Shown here piece after piece: positions 7,405-16,299 of a stretch of 40,157 nucleotides of DNA. The notes under the pieces were generated by a model. It was not told where the DNA came from. It saw only the letters and a program-made list of their open reading frames with translations, and searched no databases. Each line of letters begins with the position of its first letter. Position 1 is the first letter of the stretch. Both the position numbers and the translations under genes were made by a program. Location of the stretch: positions 1-40,157 of the forward strand of contig JBJKQL010000121.1 in the NCBI GenBank assembly GCA_046705265.1, in the 5' to 3' direction. The DNA is from JAJYTL01 sp046705265. Lineage in GTDB: Bacteria > Pseudomonadota > Alphaproteobacteria > Ferrovibrionales > Ferrovibrionaceae.

Positions 7405-7716
7405 GTGGCGAGAGAGCGCGAAACACCCGTGCTAAACCCCTTTGTGAGCATTGCCCTGACGGTCATACAGATCTACATCTGGCTATTGATTGGGGCCGCA
7501 ATTATGAGCTGGTTGGTCGCGTTTCATGTCATCAATACGCGCAACCAATTCGTCTACATGGTGATGGATTTTCTCTATCGCATCACCGAACCCGCGTTGC
7601 GGCCGATCCGCCGCATAATGCCCCACCTCGGCGGAATCGATATTTCGCCGGTGATCTTGATCCTGCTGCTCGTCTTCCTGCAGCGCGCGATCATCTATTA
7701 TTCGTTCATGCTTTAG
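7405..7716 (+). CDS. YggT family membrane protein
   Basis: The product has up to 103 residues and two hydrophobic spans (about 15-38 and 80-100). The segment IQIYIWLLIGAAIMSWLVAF followed by HVINTRNQFVYMV is the typical YggT signature. YggT proteins are small inner-membrane proteins linked to osmotic or potassium homeostasis and cell division in other bacteria; the exact role is unclear. Two GTG starts are possible (7405 and 7429), and the later one gives the usual 95-residue length. The next gene begins immediately after its stop, so they form one operon with DUF167 and folD. Confidence 0.88.
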   Translation: MARERETPVLNPFVSIALTVIQIYIWLLIGAAIMSWLVAFHVINTRNQFVYMVMDFLYRITEPALRPIRRIMPHLGGIDISPVILILLLVFLQRAIIYYSFML

Positions 7717-8055
7717 GTGGCGGGTGTGGAGAGCGCATTACCGGCCCGCGCCGGCGCAGACGGGGTAACAGTTTCCGTCCACCTGACGCCCAAGGCGGCG
7801 AGAACCGCGATCCTTGGCATACGCAAGGATGCCGTGGGCAAAGCCAGCCTTGCCGTTGCAGTCACGGCCCCGCCCGAGAACGGCAAGGCGAACGCGGCGC
7901 TGGTCCGGTGCCTCGCCAGGGCCTGGGGCTTGGCACCGAGCCGGATCAGACTTGTCGCCGGCGCCACCTCCCGCATCAAGACTCTGGTCGTGAGCGGGCC
8001 GACGGAAAGGCTTATGGCCGAATTGCAAACCTGGATCGCGGAATTGACCACATGA
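7717..8055 (+). CDS. DUF167 / YggU family protein
   Basis: The product has 112 residues. Residues about 18-100 match the DUF167 fold: VSVHLTPKAARTAILGI, then VAVTAPPENGKANAALVRCL and IRLVAGATSRIKTLVV. It is a small soluble alpha/beta protein of unknown biochemical role that travels with yggT across proteobacteria. The GTG start abuts the yggT stop with no gap, and its TGA overlaps the folD ATG, so translation is coupled on both sides. Confidence 0.88.
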   Translation: MAGVESALPARAGADGVTVSVHLTPKAARTAILGIRKDAVGKASLAVAVTAPPENGKANAALVRCLARAWGLAPSRIRLVAGATSRIKTLVVSGPTERLMAELQTWIAELTT

Positions 8056-8942
8056 CTGCACAAAAGATTGACGGGAAAGCCTTCGCTGAAGGTCTGCGCC
8101 AAACGGTCGGACGAAGAGCCACCGTCTTCGCCCGGCGCTTCGGGACGCCACCCGGCCTCGCCGCGGTGCTTGTCGGCGAAGACCCGGCAAGTCAGGTCTA
8201 TGTGCGGAGCAAAGGGCGCCAGACCGAGGAAGCCCATATGCGCTCCTTCACCATCCGCCTGCCGGAGCAGTCAACCCAGGCGGAGCTTCTCAACCGCATC
8301 AAGGCGCTCAACGCCGATCCGGCGGTGAACGGCATTCTCGTGCAGCTGCCGCTTCCCGCCCAGATCGACGCCACGACCGTTCAGCAGGCGGTCGATCCTG
8401 AAAAGGACGTGGACGGATTTCATCCTGTGAACGTCGGCCGGCTCGCGCTCGGCTTACCCGGTTTCGTGCCATGCACGCCGCTCGGTTGTCTTGCCCTGAT
8501 CAAGGCCGAGCGGCAAGACCTTACCGGACTGAAGGCGGTGGTACTCGGCCGCTCGGCAATCGTCGGCAAACCGATGGCGCAACTCCTTATCGCCGAGAAC
8601 TGCACTGTCACGATTGCCCACTCACGTTCCCGCGACCTCGCCGGGGAATGCCGCGCCGCCGATATCCTGATCGCCGCAGTGGGCAAAACCGGGCTCGTTC
8701 GAGGCGACTGGATCAAACCAGGCGCCATCGTGATCGACGTCGGCATAAACCGCATCCCGGCGGCGCAAGGCAAGAGCCAATTGGTCGGCGACGTTGCCTA
8801 TGATGAGGCGGCCGCGATCGCCGGCGCAATCACCCCCGTCCCCGGCGGCGTCGGTCCAATGACCATCGCCTGTCTATTGCAGAACACATTGCTCGCGGCC
8901 TGCCGGGCGCGCGGCATCGCGCCGACGGCCCTCGACGATTAA
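8052..8942 (+). CDS. folD: Bifunctional methylenetetrahydrofolate dehydrogenase/cyclohydrolase
   Basis: The product has 296 residues, the usual length. It interconverts 5,10-methylene-, methenyl- and 10-formyl-tetrahydrofolate using NADP+ in the cytoplasm. Seen: YVRSKGRQTEEAH with the catalytic Lys, the folate-side PLPAQID and DVDGFHPVNVGRL segments, the nucleotide-binding GRSAIVGKP, and the C-terminal TPVPGGVGPMTIA. The ATG at 8052 overlaps the DUF167 stop (ATGA), ruling out the longer frame upstream. It converges with argG across about 50 bp. Confidence 0.97.
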   Translation: MTAQKIDGKAFAEGLRQTVGRRATVFARRFGTPPGLAAVLVGEDPASQVYVRSKGRQTEEAHMRSFTIRLPEQSTQAELLNRIKALNADPAVNGILVQLPLPAQIDATTVQQAVDPEKDVDGFHPVNVGRLALGLPGFVPCTPLGCLALIKAERQDLTGLKAVVLGRSAIVGKPMAQLLIAENCTVTIAHSRSRDLAGECRAADILIAAVGKTGLVRGDWIKPGAIVIDVGINRIPAAQGKSQLVGDVAYDEAAAIAGAITPVPGGVGPMTIACLLQNTLLAACRARGIAPTALDD

Positions 8943-8992
8943 GGCGATCGATCGTCCGCTGGCTCATATAATGATTAGCGCGCGAAGACTTG

Positions 8993-10201
8993 CTACCTCC
9001 GGTTGTGGTGAAGAAGTCGCAAGCGCAGGGCATTCAACTTGATGAAGCCTTCCGCATCGCGTTGATTGTAAACCGAATCGGCCTCGAAAGTGACGTGATC
9101 CTGGGAATAAAGCGAGCCTGGGGCCTTGCGCCCGACCACTCTTACCGAGCCTTTGTATAGCTTAAGACGCACGGTTCCGGTCACCCGCTCCTGGCTCTTG
9201 TCGATCAACGCCTGCAGCATTTCGCGCTCGGGGCTGAACCAGAAGCCGAAATAGATCATCTCGGCGTAGCGCGGCATAATCTCGTCCTTGAGATGGGCCG
9301 CTCCGCGATCGAGGGTAATGCTTTCGATCCCACGGTGAGCGGCGTGAAGGACGGTGCCGCCCGGCGTTTCATAGACGCCGCGGCTCTTCATGCCGACGAA
9401 GCGGTTCTCCACCAGATCGAGACGGCCGACACCATGCCTACTGCCGAGCGCGTTAAGCCGTGCCAAAAGCGCGGCTGGAGAAAGGTGCTCGCCGTCGACT
9501 GCGACCGGATCACCGCCTTCGAAGGCAATCTCGACATAGTCCGCCTGGTCCGGCGCCCGGTCCGGCGACACCGTGCGGGAATAGACGATCTCCTCGGGTT
9601 CGACCCAAGGATCTTCCAGGATTTTTCCCTCGGCCGAGATGTGCAGCAGATTGGCATCGACTGAGAACGGTGCCTCGCCGCGCTTATCCTTGGCGATCGG
9701 AATCTGGTGTTCTTCAGCAAATGCGAGCAGCCGCGTGCGCGAATTGAGCTCCCATTCGCGCCACGGCGCGATCACCTGGATATCGGGATCGAGCGCGTAA
9801 TAGGAAAGTTCGAAACGAACCTGATCGTTGCCCTTGCCGGTCGCGCCATGGGCCACCGCGTCGGCGCCGACCTGATGGGCGATCTCGATCTGCCGCTTCG
9901 CGATCAGCGGCCGGGCGATGGCCGTGCCGAGCAGGTATTGGCCTTCGTAGAGCGCGTTGGCGCGAAACATTGGAAAGACGTAATCGCGGACGAAGGTCTC
10001 GCGCAGATCTTCGATGAAGATCTGCTTGACGCCGAACATCTCCGCCTTGCGCCGCGCCGCATCGAGTTCATCGCCTTGGCCGAGATCCGCGGTGAAGGTG
10101 ACCACTTCGCAATGATAGGTTTCCTGCAGCCATTTCAGGATTACCGAGGTGTCGAGGCCTCCGGAAAAGGCCAGAACCGCCTTTTTGATTTCTCTGGGCA
10201 T
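8993..10201 (-). CDS. argG: Argininosuccinate synthase
   Basis: The product has 402 residues. It joins citrulline and aspartate using ATP to make argininosuccinate, the penultimate step of arginine synthesis. Seen: the PP-loop AFSGGLDTS at residues 11-19, TADLGQGDELDAARRKA, the citrulline/aspartate site GATGKGNDQVRFE, and SVDANLLHISAEGKILEDPW. AGGA lies about 7 nt before the ATG. It is last in a run of minus-strand genes. Nothing is missing. Confidence 0.97.
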   Translation of the reverse strand: MPREIKKAVLAFSGGLDTSVILKWLQETYHCEVVTFTADLGQGDELDAARRKAEMFGVKQIFIEDLRETFVRDYVFPMFRANALYEGQYLLGTAIARPLIAKRQIEIAHQVGADAVAHGATGKGNDQVRFELSYYALDPDIQVIAPWREWELNSRTRLLAFAEEHQIPIAKDKRGEAPFSVDANLLHISAEGKILEDPWVEPEEIVYSRTVSPDRAPDQADYVEIAFEGGDPVAVDGEHLSPAALLARLNALGSRHGVGRLDLVENRFVGMKSRGVYETPGGTVLHAAHRGIESITLDRGAAHLKDEIMPRYAEMIYFGFWFSPEREMLQALIDKSQERVTGTVRLKLYKGSVRVVGRKAPGSLYSQDHVTFEADSVYNQRDAEGFIKLNALRLRLLHHNRR

Positions 10202-10296
10202 TTATTTTCCTGATTCACGCGGATTTGGCCGCGGAGTATAGGCAAAATCACTATCGCCGCAAGCCGGGGCCGGGAAACGTTCCCGTCCGAAGCCAT

Positions 10297-11664
10297 TTAT
10301 TCGGGCGCGATGGTTTCGAGCTCGTGACCGGCGGTCTCGGGAAAGAAAAAAAGGACAATCACCGGCGCGGCGAAGCCGACGACGGCGAGAAACCGAATAT
10401 CGATCCAGTGCGAGCCGGTAATCCCATAGAGCAGGCCTTCAAGCGCAAATCCGGCAGCGGCGCCAAGCGTGCCGGCGACGAGAAGAATGCTCGCTGCGGT
10501 CGAGCGATGGGAAGTCGGAAACAATTCCGCCCCATAGGCGCGAACGATGACAAGCGAGGCCGAATAGCAGAACAGCCAGACCACCCAGGCCGGCACAATG
10601 GCAACATCCGGGCCGGTGTACATCCAGAGCGTCAGGAGCGGCACCATGAAAAGGACCAGCGAGCCCACGCGCCGCCGCCCGAAGCGGTCGGAAAGCCAGC
10701 CGACGACGATCTCGCCGAGAATGCCGACGGCGCCGCCAATGACGTAGAGAATCGATACGCCCGACGGCGCCCAATGGTGGAACTCTTGGAGAAACTTCGG
10801 AAAAAAGACGTTCGCCACCGTCGAGCCAAGCGCGCCAAGGAAAGCCACCGCGACGATGATCGCAAGCCGCCCCGGGTAAGCGCGGAAAAGCGCCTCAAGG
10901 GGAGCGAGCATATCGCGCCCGCGCGGCGCAACGAAATTGCGCGCTTCGAAGCGCCGGCTTTCCGGAAGCAGGCGGCGGATGGGAATGATCAGGGCGAGCG
11001 GCACCACTGCCAGGGCGTAAAGCCCGCGCCAGCCGTAAGGCATGACGTTGATCATGCCAAACACGAGCGAGGCGAGGCCGTAACCCATCCCGGCAATCGC
11101 CCCGAGAAGTCCGATCGCCCACCCGCGCACTCCGGCGGCGACCTCTTCGGCGACGATGACCACTGCAACCACGACTTCGGCACCGGCAAAGGCGCGCGCG
11201 AAGACCTGGGCGATGATGAAGGCTCGAGTATCCGGCGCAACCGCGCTCGCGAGCGTGAACAGCGTGTAGCCAATGATGGTGTAGAGCAACATCCGGCGAC
11301 GACCGAAGATGTCGGCGAAGGGCGTGATCAGAAGGGCGCCGAGGTAGCCCATGCGTATGAACGCCAGGACAAAGCCAAGGTCGGCGCTGGCGATCGAGAG
11401 CCCGCGCTGGATTTGGCGGAGAGCGAGACTCAAGAGCGCTTCGTCGTAAACGTCGAAGAAATGGGCGCTGACCGCGATACCGAACACTTTCCACTGGCGC
11501 GCCGTGAACGGGGGGCTACGGCCGAAAATACCAAGATGAACCGAACGGCCGGCTTCGCGGCCGGCGCCAGCAGTGGCACGATCGTGCGCGGGGAGGTCTC
11601 GATCCTCTGAATGAACCGGAGGGTTTGACAGCGGAATTCCCCGTCGCTGGCGGCGGCTGGCCAA
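10297..11664 (-). CDS. MFS transporter, sugar/metabolite type
   Basis: A 12-span major facilitator protein. Seen: the loop 2-3 motif ITPFADIFGRRRMLLYT, its second-half counterpart VVGWLSDRFGRRRVGS, and the C-terminal FFFPETAGHELETIAPE typical of the sugar-porter-like branch. The substrate cannot be assigned. No ATG lies near the N-terminus: in-frame starts are TTG at 11664 and GTG at 11487, and the frame extends further upstream into rlmN. FGRSPPFTARQWKVFGIAVS is an ordinary N-terminus for these transporters, so the start must lie before 11487. I give 11664 as the best guess. Confidence 0.82.
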   Translation of the reverse strand: MASRRQRRGIPLSNPPVHSEDRDLPAHDRATAGAGREAGRSVHLGIFGRSPPFTARQWKVFGIAVSAHFFDVYDEALLSLALRQIQRGLSIASADLGFVLAFIRMGYLGALLITPFADIFGRRRMLLYTIIGYTLFTLASAVAPDTRAFIIAQVFARAFAGAEVVVAVVIVAEEVAAGVRGWAIGLLGAIAGMGYGLASLVFGMINVMPYGWRGLYALAVVPLALIIPIRRLLPESRRFEARNFVAPRGRDMLAPLEALFRAYPGRLAIIVAVAFLGALGSTVANVFFPKFLQEFHHWAPSGVSILYVIGGAVGILGEIVVGWLSDRFGRRRVGSLVLFMVPLLTLWMYTGPDVAIVPAWVVWLFCYSASLVIVRAYGAELFPTSHRSTAASILLVAGTLGAAAGFALEGLLYGITGSHWIDIRFLAVVGFAAPVIVLFFFPETAGHELETIAPE

Positions 11665-11710
11665 AAGCCTGAGTGAGGACCCTCGGCGAGACCCCGAGCC
11701 GATGCCGCGC

Positions 11711-12898
11711 CTAGGTCGGGTTCGACGGCGCCGCGCCGCCCTCAGCGATCTCCGTTTTCGCGCGCGCGGCGCGGCGAGAGAGCCGCACACTCGCCGATTT
11801 GAGCTGGCCGCAGGCGGCGAGAATGTCCTGGCCGCGCGAGACGCGAACCGGCGCGGAATAGCCGGCCGCGTTTATAATCTCTGCGAAGGCCTGGATCGCC
11901 ACTGGGTTAGAGGAGCGGAACGGCGCGCCTGGCCAAGGGTTGAAGGGAATGAGGTTGACCTTGGCTGGGATGCCGCGCAAGAGCCGCGCCAGCGCCCTGG
12001 CATCAGACTGACCGTCGTTCACTCCATCCAGCATGACATATTCGAAAGTAATGCGCCGTGCATTGTTGGCGCCGGGATAGGCGCGCGCTGCGGCCAGCAG
12101 CTCCCGCAGCGGATATTTGCGGTTGATCGGCACGAGCTGATCGCGGAGTTCGTCGGTCACCGCGTGCAGGCTAATGGCAAGATTGACGCCGAGTTCGCGG
12201 CCACAACGCTCGATCATCGGCACAATGCCGGCCGTGGAAAGAGTGATGCGTCGGCGCGACAACGCGATGCCCTCGCCGTCCATGGCGATGGTAAGGGCCT
12301 TGGCGACGTTGTCGTAATTCAGCAGCGGCTCGCCCATGCCCATCATGACGATGTTCGAGAGCATGCGGCCGCTTTTCGGCGTCGGCCATTCACCGAGCGC
12401 GTCGCGCGCGATGAGTATCTGGCCGACGATTTCCGCAGCCGTCACATTGCGGACGAGCTTCTGGGTCCCGGTATGGCAGAAAGCACAAGTCAGCGTGCAG
12501 CCAACCTGGGACGAGATGCAAAGGGCGCCGCGATCCGCCTCCGGAATGTGGACGGTTTCGACTTCCTGCCCATCGTCGAATTTCACCAGCCACTTGCGGG
12601 TGCCATCCGCGCTCTCAAGCGCGCGCGTCGCCTCAGGGCGGCGGATGACATAGGCATCCGTAAGGCGCGCCCGCGTCGTTTTCGCGAGCGTGGTCATCTC
12701 GGAAAAATCAGGGGCGCCGCGGTAATAAAGCCAGTGCCAGAGCTGGCGGACGCGCATCGGCGCGCTGGCCGGTCGCTCGCCGAGCCCGACCAGAGCGGCC
12801 GCAAGTTCGGGCCGCGTCATCCCGATGACGTTCGGGCGCGACTCCGCCCCCTTGCTCGCGAGCGGCAAGGCCGGCTGCGGATCGCGTACGAGACTCAT
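11711..12898 (-). CDS. rlmN: 23S rRNA/tRNA adenine-C2 methyltransferase
   Basis: The product has 395 residues. It is a radical-SAM enzyme that methylates A2503 of 23S rRNA and A37 of some tRNAs, improving decoding accuracy. The cluster motif CTLTCAFCHTGTQ gives the three Cys ligands, and VMMGMGEPLLNYDNV, ITLSTAGIVPMIE and LIPFNPWPGAPFRSS match the family. The C-terminal conserved Cys is in DILAACGQL. CGGAGG precedes the ATG. It follows the IalB-like gene by 21 bp on the same strand. Confidence 0.96.
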   Translation of the reverse strand: MSLVRDPQPALPLASKGAESRPNVIGMTRPELAAALVGLGERPASAPMRVRQLWHWLYYRGAPDFSEMTTLAKTTRARLTDAYVIRRPEATRALESADGTRKWLVKFDDGQEVETVHIPEADRGALCISSQVGCTLTCAFCHTGTQKLVRNVTAAEIVGQILIARDALGEWPTPKSGRMLSNIVMMGMGEPLLNYDNVAKALTIAMDGEGIALSRRRITLSTAGIVPMIERCGRELGVNLAISLHAVTDELRDQLVPINRKYPLRELLAAARAYPGANNARRITFEYVMLDGVNDGQSDARALARLLRGIPAKVNLIPFNPWPGAPFRSSNPVAIQAFAEIINAAGYSAPVRVSRGQDILAACGQLKSASVRLSRRAARAKTEIAEGGAAPSNPT

Positions 12899-12919
12899 GA
12901 ACCTCCGCGTTCTTGTCCC

Positions 12920-13447
12920 TTACCGGCAAGCGTGCGCGATGGTCTGCAACGCCTTGGTAATGCCATCCAAGGAATAGGTATCCGTGGTGCCGACACCACG
13001 CGACGGTTCCCCTTTGACCGTCATCAGCGATCCCTTTTTCATCGCGTCTATCAGCTCGGCCCGCGTCTTGGCGTCGAGTGCCCATGCGGTATCGCGATAG
13101 CCCGGCTTGTCGACGGTCGCGAGGGCGAAGGTGGTGCGGCCGATAGCGATGGCAACCTTGGAATCCTTACGGTAGCGATAGCCGGCGTTGACGCTGATCT
13201 GGTTCATGACCTTGTCCCCGACCTGATCACTGATGAGAATATAAACGTCGCCGCGCTTGACATTGGGCTCGCTCCGTATCGGCCGGCCGACGATATAGCA
13301 TGTTCGTTGCTGCGGCGGACCAAAGGTATAGGCAGACCAAGCCTTGAAGGCGCCGATCGGCTTCGGCTGTTCGCGGGCAATCGCCGCCGTCGGCAGCAGG
13401 GCCGCGGCAAGCAATCCGGCAAAGAGAAAACGACTCGCTCTTGACAT
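12920..13447 (-). CDS. Invasion-associated locus B (IalB) family protein
   Basis: The product has 175 residues with a clear Sec signal peptide (residues 1-24, ending AIA). The mature part has the family layout: AFKAWSAYTF, a Cys in QRTCYIVGRP, NQISVNAGYRYRKDSKV, ALDAKTRAELIDAMKKGSLM and a C-terminal Cys in IAHACR, so a disulfide is likely. These periplasmic proteins were named after a Bartonella invasion factor but occur in many free-living alphaproteobacteria, where the role is unknown. The place next to rlmN is common in the class. Confidence 0.85.
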   Translation of the reverse strand: MSRASRFLFAGLLAAALLPTAAIAREQPKPIGAFKAWSAYTFGPPQQRTCYIVGRPIRSEPNVKRGDVYILISDQVGDKVMNQISVNAGYRYRKDSKVAIAIGRTTFALATVDKPGYRDTAWALDAKTRAELIDAMKKGSLMTVKGEPSRGVGTTDTYSLDGITKALQTIAHACR

Positions 13448-13501
13448 GACCTCACCCTGGGTGCTCAGACCGGCTCTTTCTAACCCACCTTGAGCCGTCC
13501 G

Positions 13502-14029
13502 TCACGCACGAGAACGCCGTTTCGGCAATCCATGGCGATGCGGCGGAACGGGTTCGGCCTTGGCGGTTGAGGACAAGGGCCGCTCCGCGAATCGGCCATG
13601 GGCGATTAGCCGATCGTACATCACGATTGCGCCGGCGACCGCGAGATTAACGCAAAAGCAGGTCGGGATGCGCACTACGTGATCGCATCGCGCCAGGACC
13701 TCGGCGGAGAGCACTCCGCGCTCGGGCCCAAAGACATAGGCGGCGCGCTGGGGATGTGGAAAACTCGGCAACACCTCGGCTTCGGGTAGGAATTCGACGC
13801 CGACCAGACGGCAGCCGCACGGCAGGCGAAGATCCGCGACCCGGTCGTAGCGATACCAGGGAAGGTGCTCCGGGGTATGGCTGGTGTCGGAGGGCGCACG
13901 TTCGATCCCCCTCTCGGAGGCTATGGTAAAGACGAAAGCGGCACCGAAGGCATGGGCCGAGCGGAAGAGGTTCCCGGCATTGACCGCCTTGGAAATCCGC
14001 TCCGCGCCGATGGCAAAATAGCCGCGCAT
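13502..14029 (-). CDS. SpoU/TrmH-family RNA methyltransferase
   Basis: The product has 175 residues from the ATG at 14029, supported by GGAG about 8 nt upstream; a longer frame runs to 14095. The three SPOUT motifs are visible: NAGNLFRSAHAFGAAFVF (motif 1), AAYVFGPERGVLSAEVLARC (motif 2) and CVNLAVAGAIVMYDR (motif 3, part of the SAM-binding knot). These enzymes methylate ribose 2'-OH or other positions in tRNA or rRNA. The short form without an N-terminal substrate domain is closest to TrmH/TrmL types. The target nucleotide cannot be told. Confidence 0.88.
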   Translation of the reverse strand: MRGYFAIGAERISKAVNAGNLFRSAHAFGAAFVFTIASERGIERAPSDTSHTPEHLPWYRYDRVADLRLPCGCRLVGVEFLPEAEVLPSFPHPQRAAYVFGPERGVLSAEVLARCDHVVRIPTCFCVNLAVAGAIVMYDRLIAHGRFAERPLSSTAKAEPVPPHRHGLPKRRSRA

Positions 14030-14155
14030 TGGTTCCGCTCCCGCTGTTCGACGGCCTTGCCCAAGAGCCCCTGTTTGACGACGGGCAGCCTTCACGCTAT
14101 CACGCAGACGCTATCCCGCGCCCTGACGGCGCTCAGCCGACGGGAGGAGAGAACC

Positions 14156-15139
14156 ATGAAAGCCGTCCTTTGCAAAGAATTCGGGCCACCCTCCTCTCTG
14201 GTAGTGGAGGACATCGCGCCACCGAAGCTCGGCGCGGGCGAAGTTCGTATTGCGATCCACGCCGCCGGCGTCAACTTTCCTGACACCTTGATCATTAAGG
14301 GCGCCTATCAAAACAAGCCCTCTTTCCCTTTCGTTCCCGGCATGGAGGCCGCCGGCATTGTCACCGAGATCGCACCCGGGGTGAAGACTGCCAAGGTCGG
14401 CAACCGGGTCATGGCATCGACCAGCACCGGCAGCTTCGCCGAGGAATGCGTGGTCGCGGAGACCTCGGTTTATGTCATTCCCGATTCGATGGATTTCGTA
14501 CTGGCGGCGGCGTTCCCGGTGACCTATGGCACGACCTACCATGCTCTCGTCGACCGCGGCCATCTCAAGGCCGGCGAATGGCTCCTCGTGCACGGCGCGG
14601 GGGGCGGCGTGGGATTATCGGCAGTGGAGGTCGGCAAGCTTCTCGGCGCTCGCGTGATTGCCACCGCAGGCTCGGTCGAGAAACTCGAAATGGCGCGGCA
14701 ATACGGCGCCGAAGCGTTGATCAACTACCGCAACGAAAGCATCCGCGATCGGGTGAAGGAAATCACCGGCGACACCGGGGCCGATGTGATCTACGATGCG
14801 GTTGGTGGCGATGTGTTCGACCAATCGCTCCGCTGCATCGCCTGGAACGGTCGCCTCCTCGTTATCGGATTCGCTTCCGGCCGCATTCCCGCAGCGCCAG
14901 CGAATCTCCTTCTACTCAAAGGCTGCTCGGCGGTCGGCGTCTTTTGGGGCTCCTTCACGCAGCGTGAGCCCGAACGGAATCGCGGCAATTTCCACGCCCT
15001 TCTCAAATGGGTCGCCGAAGGCAAAATAAAGCCGCATGTTTCGGCAACTTGGCCCTTGGAGGGCGTGCCCGAGGCCATGCAGGCGCTGCTTGATCGCAAG
15101 GTCACCGGAAAGGCCGTCATCCGCGTCCGCCAAAATTAG
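14156..15139 (+). CDS. NADPH:quinone oxidoreductase-like MDR protein
   Basis: The product has 327 residues. It is a zinc-free medium-chain dehydrogenase/reductase: GroES-like N-terminal domain (AAGVNFPDTLIIKGAYQNKP, PFVPGMEAAGIV) and a Rossmann domain with HGAGGGVGLSAVEVGKLLGA and NYRNESIRDRVKEITG. The zinc ligands of alcohol dehydrogenases are absent, as expected for quinone or enone reductases. GGGAGGAG lies just before the ATG at 14156. Downstream by about 40 bp is an SDR dehydrogenase with an equally strong ribosome binding site; the pair may share a fatty-acid or aromatic catabolic pathway, which is inference. Confidence 0.87.
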   Translation: MKAVLCKEFGPPSSLVVEDIAPPKLGAGEVRIAIHAAGVNFPDTLIIKGAYQNKPSFPFVPGMEAAGIVTEIAPGVKTAKVGNRVMASTSTGSFAEECVVAETSVYVIPDSMDFVLAAAFPVTYGTTYHALVDRGHLKAGEWLLVHGAGGGVGLSAVEVGKLLGARVIATAGSVEKLEMARQYGAEALINYRNESIRDRVKEITGDTGADVIYDAVGGDVFDQSLRCIAWNGRLLVIGFASGRIPAAPANLLLLKGCSAVGVFWGSFTQREPERNRGNFHALLKWVAEGKIKPHVSATWPLEGVPEAMQALLDRKVTGKAVIRVRQN

Positions 15140-15178
15140 AGCGGATCGCATTTCAACAAGCAGAAAAAGGAGAATGTG

Positions 15179-15940
15179 ATGGAGCTCAAGGGGGTTTGCG
15201 CGCTCGTTACCGGAGGCGCCTCGGGGCTTGGCGCGGCCACCGCCCGGCTGCTCACGGAATCCGGCGCGCAGTGCGCCCTACTCGACGTCAACCGTGACCT
15301 AGTCGAGAAGACCGCCATCGAAATCGGCGGCATCGGCCTCGTCTGCGACGTAGCGAGCGCCGAATCGGCCGAGGCGGCCATTACATCAGCCGAGGCGAAG
15401 CTTGGTGCCATCCGCGTGCTCGTGAACTGCGCTGGCATCGGCACGCCGGGCCGCGCTGTCGGCCGCGACGGGCCGATGAAGCTCGATGTCTTCAACCGCG
15501 TTATCACTGTCAATCTGATCGGCACGTTCAACATGATCCGGCTTGCCGCCGCACGGATGCAGGCGGCCCCGGCCCTCGCCGACAATGAACGCGGCGTGAT
15601 CATTTCGACGGCCTCGGTCGCCGCCTACGACGGCCAGATCGGGCAGCCCGCCTATGCCGCCTCCAAGGGCGGCATCGTTTCTATGACGCTGCCGCTTGCG
15701 CGCGAATTCGCCTCAACCGGGATTCGCGTGATGACCATCGCCCCCGGGCTTTTCTCGACGCCGATGCTGCATGGTCTACCTGAGGCGGCCCACACGGCGC
15801 TGGTTGCCTCGACACTGTTTCCGAAGCGCCTGGGCGAACCGGCGGAATATGCCAAGCTCGTGCGCCAAATCTGCGAGAACCCGATGCTGAACGGCGAGGT
15901 CATCCGGTTGGATGGCGGCGTGCGCCTGGCGCCAAAATGA
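15179..15940 (+). CDS. SDR dehydrogenase, type-2 3-hydroxyacyl-CoA dehydrogenase-like
   Basis: The product has 253 residues. Classical short-chain dehydrogenase: TGGASGLGAATA (NAD site), CDVAS, NCAGIG, the catalytic Ser in IISTASVAA and Tyr/Lys in YAASKGG, and IAPGLFSTPML. The overall pattern, including the VGRDGPMKLDVFNRVITVNL segment, is that of type-2 3-hydroxyacyl-CoA dehydrogenases (HSD17B10 group), which use NAD in beta-oxidation. The ATG at 15179 fits AAGGAG upstream better than the adjacent GTG at 15176. Substrate range is not provable from sequence. Confidence 0.87.
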   Translation: MELKGVCALVTGGASGLGAATARLLTESGAQCALLDVNRDLVEKTAIEIGGIGLVCDVASAESAEAAITSAEAKLGAIRVLVNCAGIGTPGRAVGRDGPMKLDVFNRVITVNLIGTFNMIRLAAARMQAAPALADNERGVIISTASVAAYDGQIGQPAYAASKGGIVSMTLPLAREFASTGIRVMTIAPGLFSTPMLHGLPEAAHTALVASTLFPKRLGEPAEYAKLVRQICENPMLNGEVIRLDGGVRLAPK

Positions 15941-15969
15941 CCCCTTGCTGATTCGCAAGCCTCGCTCTG

Positions 15970-16257
15970 TCAGGCAACCTCGTCGATGAAACGAGCGAGG
16001 CGAATGTCCCGCTCGGTGACGCCGCCAGCCTCGTGGGTCGCGAGTGTGACCTCGACCCGGTTATAGACGTTGAACCACTCCGGGTGGTGATCCATCTTCT
16101 CCGCCATCAACGCGACCCGGGTCATGAACCCGAAAGCGGCGTTGAAGTCGGCGAAACGGAAGGTTTTCCGAATAGCATCACGGCCTTCGGCCACGCTCCA
16201 GCCGGAAAGCGCGGCGAGAGCCGAGCGGCGCTCTTCTTCGCTCAGTTTGCGAACCAT
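15970..16257 (-). CDS. phhB: 4a-hydroxytetrahydrobiopterin dehydratase (PCD/DCoH)
   Basis: The product has 95 residues. It dehydrates pterin-4a-carbinolamine formed by aromatic amino acid hydroxylases, recycling the cofactor. The active-site stretch MDHHPEWFNVYNRVEVTLAT followed by HEAGGVTERDIRLA is diagnostic. GGAGG precedes the ATG closely. No phenylalanine hydroxylase gene is adjacent; many alphaproteobacteria keep this gene apart, and a role in molybdopterin or folate chemistry has been suggested for some homologs. Confidence 0.93.
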   Translation of the reverse strand: MVRKLSEEERRSALAALSGWSVAEGRDAIRKTFRFADFNAAFGFMTRVALMAEKMDHHPEWFNVYNRVEVTLATHEAGGVTERDIRLARFIDEVA

Positions 16258-16299
16258 GTCGTCCTCCTTGGAGCCGATCCTCTGGCCTTCTTGCGGCGC

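Noticed and set aside
10262..10290. CGGGAA/TTCCCG hairpin between argG and the MFS gene as a terminator
   Set aside because: Short stem with no T-run on either strand.
10225..11610. Long plus-strand open frame (461 codons) opposite the MFS gene
   Set aside because: It is antisense to clear MFS transporter motifs and its product is an unstructured Arg/Asp-rich sequence without any family motif.
11702..13444. Very long plus-strand open frame (580 codons) opposite rlmN and the IalB-like gene
   Set aside because: rlmN on the other strand has intact radical-SAM motifs; the long frame is a by-product of high GC content.
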